Positions 61,043 to 64,000 of a stretch of 64,000 nt of DNA are shown piece after piece. Below the pieces are notes generated by a model that saw nothing but the letters and a program-made list of their open reading frames with translations, had not been told where the DNA came from and did no database searches. A program made the translations under genes and the position numbers. This stretch comes from Serinicoccus chungangensis (lineage in GTDB: Bacteria > Actinomycetota > Actinomycetes > Actinomycetales > Dermatophilaceae), in the NCBI RefSeq assembly GCF_001483745.1, contig NZ_LQBL01000002.1, forward strand, positions 1 through 64,000, written 5' to 3'. Numbering within the stretch: position 1 is the stretch's first letter; each line of letters starts with the position of its first letter.

Positions 61043-61267
61043 GGCCCGGTCCCAGGGCGGCCGGTCCCGCCGAGGCGGCCCGGTCAGACAGCTCGCCGGT
61101 CGATGGCCCGCCGACGGAGGCGAGCCAGCCCGAGCGCGTGGGTCCTGTGTCCCTCGCGTCACACTGGGCTCACGCGCACCACGGTGCGGGAATGTGCCCA
61201 GCTGCACGGGTTATTTCTCCGTCCTCCGGACATATCGGCGCAGCGTGTGCTCAGTGTGGCTGGCGTG
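61043..61267. repeat. 225-bp direct repeat, copy A
   Basis: It begins GGCCCGGTCCCAGGGCGG and ends near CAGTGTGGCTGGCGTG. Copy B at 61541-61767 is the same length within two bases and differs at scattered positions (about nine in ten bases identical by eye). Both contain CACTGGGCTCACGCGCACCA and GCACGGGTTATTTC. It is non-coding in either strand. Confidence 0.8.
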
Positions 61268-61288
61268 ATCTGCGCGGTGGCGTGCTAT

Positions 61289-61540
61289 CTATGCCTGACC
61301 CGCATCCCTCAGCCCTCTGCGGATCTCGACCGTCCTGCTGCCGTGGCGGACCTCGGCGTCGCGCAGGCGCGATGGGGCGTAGGCCAGCAGCTCGGCCAGC
61401 TGGTCGCCGGGCACGGTCAGGGGCACCTCGGAGCCGTCCCCCAGCCGGAGGGACGGGACGTCGAGGTCGCGGCCCTGTCGTCGGAACCCGACCACGTCGT
61501 GCCACGGCACCTTCCGTCGGCCCAGCCTGAGGCCGAGAAC
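61289..61540 (-). pseudogene. Truncated bacterial PH-domain protein, 3' part
   Basis: The minus-strand frame that ends at 61289 is native-looking only up to copy B of the direct repeat: AVLGLRLGRRKVPWHDVVGF, RRQGRDLDVPSLRLGDGSEV, QLAELLAYAPSRLRDAEVRH and a basic end. The W-H-D-V-x-G-F and L-x-L-x-D-G-S pattern is the second half of a small bacterial PH domain. The expected N-terminal half with membrane segments is absent, replaced by the repeat. The frame continues into the repeat as Arg/Pro-rich noise. Confidence 0.55.
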
Positions 61541-61767
61541 GGCCCGGTCCCAGGGTGGCCGGTCCCGCCGAGGCGGCCCGGTCAGACAGCTCGCGGTCGA
61601 TGGCCCGCCGGCGGAGGGCGAACCAGCCCGAGCGCGGAGGTCCCGTGTCCCTCGCGTCACACTGGGCTCACGCGCACCACGGCGCGGGGATGTGCCCAGC
61701 TGCACGGGTTATTTCGCCGTCCCACGGACATATCGGCGCAGCGTGTGCTCAGTGTGGCTGGCGTGGT
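61541..61767. repeat. 225-bp direct repeat, copy B
   Basis: This is the second copy of the 61043-61267 sequence, in the same orientation, separated by 273 bases that contain the PH-domain fragment. Its right end lies 16 bases before the methyltransferase stop codon. Confidence 0.8.
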
Positions 61768-61782
61768 CTCGACCGTGCCGGT

Positions 61783-62433
61783 TCATCTCGCCGGTCGCCG
61801 GGCGATGACCACCGCCTGGGGGTCCTGCTCCGAGCCGAGGGGGCCGCGCTCCAGCCGGGCGACCACCGGCATACCCAGCCCCTCGAGCCGGGTTGCGACG
61901 TCCTGGGCACCGCGGTGGTACCTGGTCAGGGAGACCCGGTGGCCGTGGGCCGCGAAGACCGCGCCGATGTCGCGCGCGCCCTCGCCGACCTGGAAGGCCA
62001 GCAGGAGGTGACCCCCCGGGCGCAGCACCCGCGCCAGCTCCGCCAGCACCGCGTCGAGGTGGTCGTCCGGGGTGTGGATGGTCGAGTACCAGGAGAAGAC
62101 CCCGTCGAAGGTCTCGTCGGCGACGTCGAGGTCGGCGAGGCTCCCGGTCGTGGACGGGTATGCAGGGTGGTCGGCGCGAGCCCGGCGCACCATCTCCGGC
62201 GACAGGTCGACACCGCACGGCCGGCACCCGCGCGCCGCCAGCCGGGGGAGCATGCGCCCGGCACCGCAGCCGGCGTCGAGCACACGCGGCCCGTCGCCGA
62301 GCAGCGCCACGAAGTGGTCGATCATCGCGAGCTCCGGCGGCTGCTCGGGCTCGGTCGCCGTGAAGGTGTCGGCGTAGAGGTCGGCCACGGCGTCGTAGGC
62401 GGCCCTGGTCAGCTCCTCCTCCTGCTGCGACAT
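61783..62433 (-). CDS. Class I SAM-dependent methyltransferase
   Basis: A 216-residue enzyme from ATG 62433 (MSQQEEELTRAAYDAVADLY). The SAM-binding motif I is PRVLDAGCGAGRMLPRLAA, motif II acidic residue in CGVDLSPEMVRRARADHPAY, then FDGVFSWYSTIHTPDDHLDA and the post-motif LRPGGHLLLAFQVGEGARDI. This is the ubiquinone/menaquinone-methyltransferase-like Rossmann fold (Methyltransf_11/25). The substrate is unknown. The longer upstream frame overlaps an intergenic region and is not preferred. Confidence 0.9.
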   Translation of the reverse strand: MSQQEEELTRAAYDAVADLYADTFTATEPEQPPELAMIDHFVALLGDGPRVLDAGCGAGRMLPRLAARGCRPCGVDLSPEMVRRARADHPAYPSTTGSLADLDVADETFDGVFSWYSTIHTPDDHLDAVLAELARVLRPGGHLLLAFQVGEGARDIGAVFAAHGHRVSLTRYHRGAQDVATRLEGLGMPVVARLERGPLGSEQDPQAVVIARRPAR

Positions 62434-62513
62434 GGAGCCATCATGCCTCGCGGGCGTGAGCGCTGGGGAGCGACCCAGACCCGCCACGCGTCCGCCCGGA
62501 GCAGGGCCGTCGG

Positions 62514-62741
62514 CTACCGCTCGTCCGGAGCGGGCGGGTCCGGCAGGTAGTGGTGCTCGGGGGGCACATCCATGTCGCGGCAGATGGCCTCCCACACCCG
62601 GCGGGCAGACTCCCCCTGCTCGAGCGCCTCGTCGGCCGTGCGCCCCCCGAGGCTGCCCAGCGACTGGGTCCGCGTGACGACGGCGCCGTAGCCGGAGCCG
62701 AACTCCTGCTCGACGAGGTCCCAGAACTCGCTCAACCGCAT
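62514..62741 (-). CDS. DUF3046 protein
   Basis: A 75-residue protein. MRLSEFWDLVEQEFGSGYGA, RTQSLGSLGGRTADEALEQG and RRVWEAICRDMDVPPEHHY are the DUF3046 consensus, and the length is right. The family is restricted to Actinobacteria, where it usually lies close to recA. The function is unknown. Confidence 0.93.
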   Translation of the reverse strand: MRLSEFWDLVEQEFGSGYGAVVTRTQSLGSLGGRTADEALEQGESARRVWEAICRDMDVPPEHHYLPDPPAPDER

Positions 62742-62755
62742 ACCTCCAGGCTAGG

Positions 62756-63676
62756 TCACCCGAGGACCGCCATGACCACGAGCATGACCGGCAGCGAGAG
62801 GACCGTGGTGAGGAAGACGCCGTCCCGAGCGATCCGCTCGCCGTGGCCGTAGGCGAGGGCGAGGACGTAGACGTTCTGCGCCGTGGGCAGGGCCGCCATG
62901 ACGACGGCCGCCAGCACCTCCGCGTCCTGCAGACCGAGGACGGGGCCGGCGACCAGCCCGGCCACCAGCGGCATGACGAGCAGCTTGACCAGCACCACGG
63001 CGACCGGTTCGGCCAGCCCGCCCTCGCGCCCGGGCAGCGGGGAGAGGCGCAGCGAGATGCCGAAGGCGAGGAGCATGCAGGGCACCGCGACCCCGGCGAC
63101 GAGCTCGACCGGCGCCAGCAGCAGGTCGGGGGGCTGCCATCCGGAGAGGTTGACGAGCAGCCCCAGCACCGTCCCGATGGTGAGCGGGTTGGTCACCGGG
63201 GAACGCAGCACCCGGCCCCACGACACGTGCCCCGCCCGCGTCGCGTCGAGGGCGGCCAGCCAGCCCGGCTGCAGGAAGAGCAGCTGCATGAAGAGGACGG
63301 GGGCCGCCCAGGAGGCGTCGCCGAGGACGTAGATGGCGATGGGGATACCGAGGTTGTTGGCGTTGACGATGCTGGCCGCCATGCCACCCAGCACGGCGTC
63401 GGCCCACCGCCGGCGCAGGACCCGGCGGGCCAGCACGAGGTAGACGACCGCGCACGCGGCGGTCGCGGCGACGGTGGCGACGAGGAAGCCGGAGAAGATG
63501 ACCCCGAGCTCGGCACGCGCCACGATGAGGAAGAGCAGGGCCGGGGACCCGACCCAGAACGTCAGCCGCGCCAGCATCCGCTGCTCGTCGCGGCCGAAGA
63601 TGCCGGTCTGCGCCAGCAGCCACCCCACGGCGACGACCGCAGCGATGAGCGAGAACCCCTCCAGCACCGACAGCAC
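62756..63676 (-). CDS. AEC-family (auxin efflux carrier-like) transporter
   Basis: A 306-residue membrane protein from GTG 63676, with about ten transmembrane segments. GFSLIAAVVAVGWLLAQTGI and LTFWVGSPALLFLIVARAEL mark the N-terminal half; GGMAASIVNANNLGIPIAIY contains the N-x-x-N-x-G-x-P core of the AEC family. The second half has PVTNPLTIGTVLGLLVNLSG and AVVMAALPTAQNVYVLALAY, the A-x-P-x-A-x-N signature. Members carry small dicarboxylates or related anions; the substrate is unknown. Confidence 0.9.
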   Translation of the reverse strand: MLSVLEGFSLIAAVVAVGWLLAQTGIFGRDEQRMLARLTFWVGSPALLFLIVARAELGVIFSGFLVATVAATAACAVVYLVLARRVLRRRWADAVLGGMAASIVNANNLGIPIAIYVLGDASWAAPVLFMQLLFLQPGWLAALDATRAGHVSWGRVLRSPVTNPLTIGTVLGLLVNLSGWQPPDLLLAPVELVAGVAVPCMLLAFGISLRLSPLPGREGGLAEPVAVVLVKLLVMPLVAGLVAGPVLGLQDAEVLAAVVMAALPTAQNVYVLALAYGHGERIARDGVFLTTVLSLPVMLVVMAVLG

Positions 63677-63740
63677 CGGCCCATTATCAGCGGTCCGTCC
63701 TGTCGGGTCGGAGGGTGCCCTGCTGCTAGCGTTCCACCCC

Positions 63741-64000
63741 ATGGCCGATCCCCGCGACACCCCCGACCCGGCGGACTCCGACGTCGATGTCGACGACGTC
63801 TACGGCGAGGGTGGGGTCACCCCGGACCTGCTGGACCGTCGCCCGGTCGTCCCCCGCACGGTGGCCAGCCTCTACGAGTCCCGACCCGGTCTCAACCCTA
63901 CCCAGGCGGCCAGGACCTTCGTGGAGGCGGTGAACCTGCAGGAGCGGTACGGCCACCTGCGGGTCGTCGACGACCTCATCGGCCTGCAACGTCGGGTCGG
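63741..64000 (+). CDS. Hypothetical acidic protein, cut by the window end
   Basis: ATG 63741 opens a frame that runs to the window edge. The visible 86 residues begin with a disordered acidic part (ADPRDTPDPADSDVDVDDVY) and then fold-like sequence (PRTVASLYESRPGLNPTQAA, RTFVEAVNLQERYGHLRVVD). No family was recognised from this fragment. It is divergent from the AEC transporter with about 64 bases between starts. Confidence 0.6.
   Translation, partial: MADPRDTPDPADSDVDVDDVYGEGGVTPDLLDRRPVVPRTVASLYESRPGLNPTQAARTFVEAVNLQERYGHLRVVDDLIGLQRRV

Overview
This is a high-GC actinobacterial window. Gene content and order (prfB, ftsE, ftsX, M23 hydrolase, smpB, ssrA; recA-recX with miaB nearby; an actinobacterial tad cluster; DUF3046) and the tmRNA tag ANSKRSDFALAA suggest an Intrasporangiaceae or Ornithinimicrobium-like member of the Micrococcales. 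That placement is inference; no rRNA gene is present.

The window has two halves. Bases 1 to about 26,920 are accessory DNA that ends exactly at the 3' end of ssrA, next to a tyrosine integrase transcribed away from ssrA. This looks like an integrative and conjugative or mobilizable element whose other end lies before base 1. From left to right it carries: a decayed GNAT-like fragment; a translationally coupled pair encoding a secreted Cys-rich protein and a membrane protein; a HTH protein and its partner; a PI3/4-kinase-like protein; an Lsr2-type nucleoid protein; a truncated PPOX protein; a DUF4238 protein; a frameshifted M23/lysozyme gene typical of conjugative elements; a tightly overlapping trio (tyrosine recombinase, HTH protein, zinc-ribbon degenerate recombinase) followed by cadmium resistance cmtR-cadD; a 1,850-residue MobF relaxase-helicase-primase fusion; and a minus-strand export region. 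The export region has an FtsX-like permease, an ATPase, a peptidoglycan-binding adaptor, two paralogous lipoproteins, a small secreted peptide and ISL3 relics. Several parts have local GC well below the backbone.

Bases 26,918 to 64,000 are orderly chromosome. They hold ssrA and smpB (trans-translation), ftsEX plus a coiled-coil M23 hydrolase (septal wall cleavage), a secreted LTD/endonuclease-phosphatase nuclease, prfB, an MHS-family transporter, a nitronate monooxygenase-like enzyme, a HAD phosphatase, a seven-gene tad pilus operon, a divergent orphan FHA-FtsK/SpoIIIE protein, a SigJ-like sigma factor, miaB, recA-recX with PafBC-type and LexA-type sites, a NYN/LOTUS RNase-like protein, and lysC-asd. 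The lysC gene has a strong internal start for a separate beta subunit.

Signals beyond gene content include: the octamer GGTATGCC, at least 17 times in the backbone and not seen in the element; a 225-bp direct repeat flanking a truncated PH-domain gene; three CGTAGGTT boxes at an exact 15-bp period; and a two-copy 34/35-bp sequence upstream of two element genes. The most system-like candidates are the secreted peptide/lipoprotein/ABC-exporter locus (19.2-25.3 kb), the secreted/membrane pair (0.6-1.6 kb) and the recombinase trio (9.4-12.4 kb).
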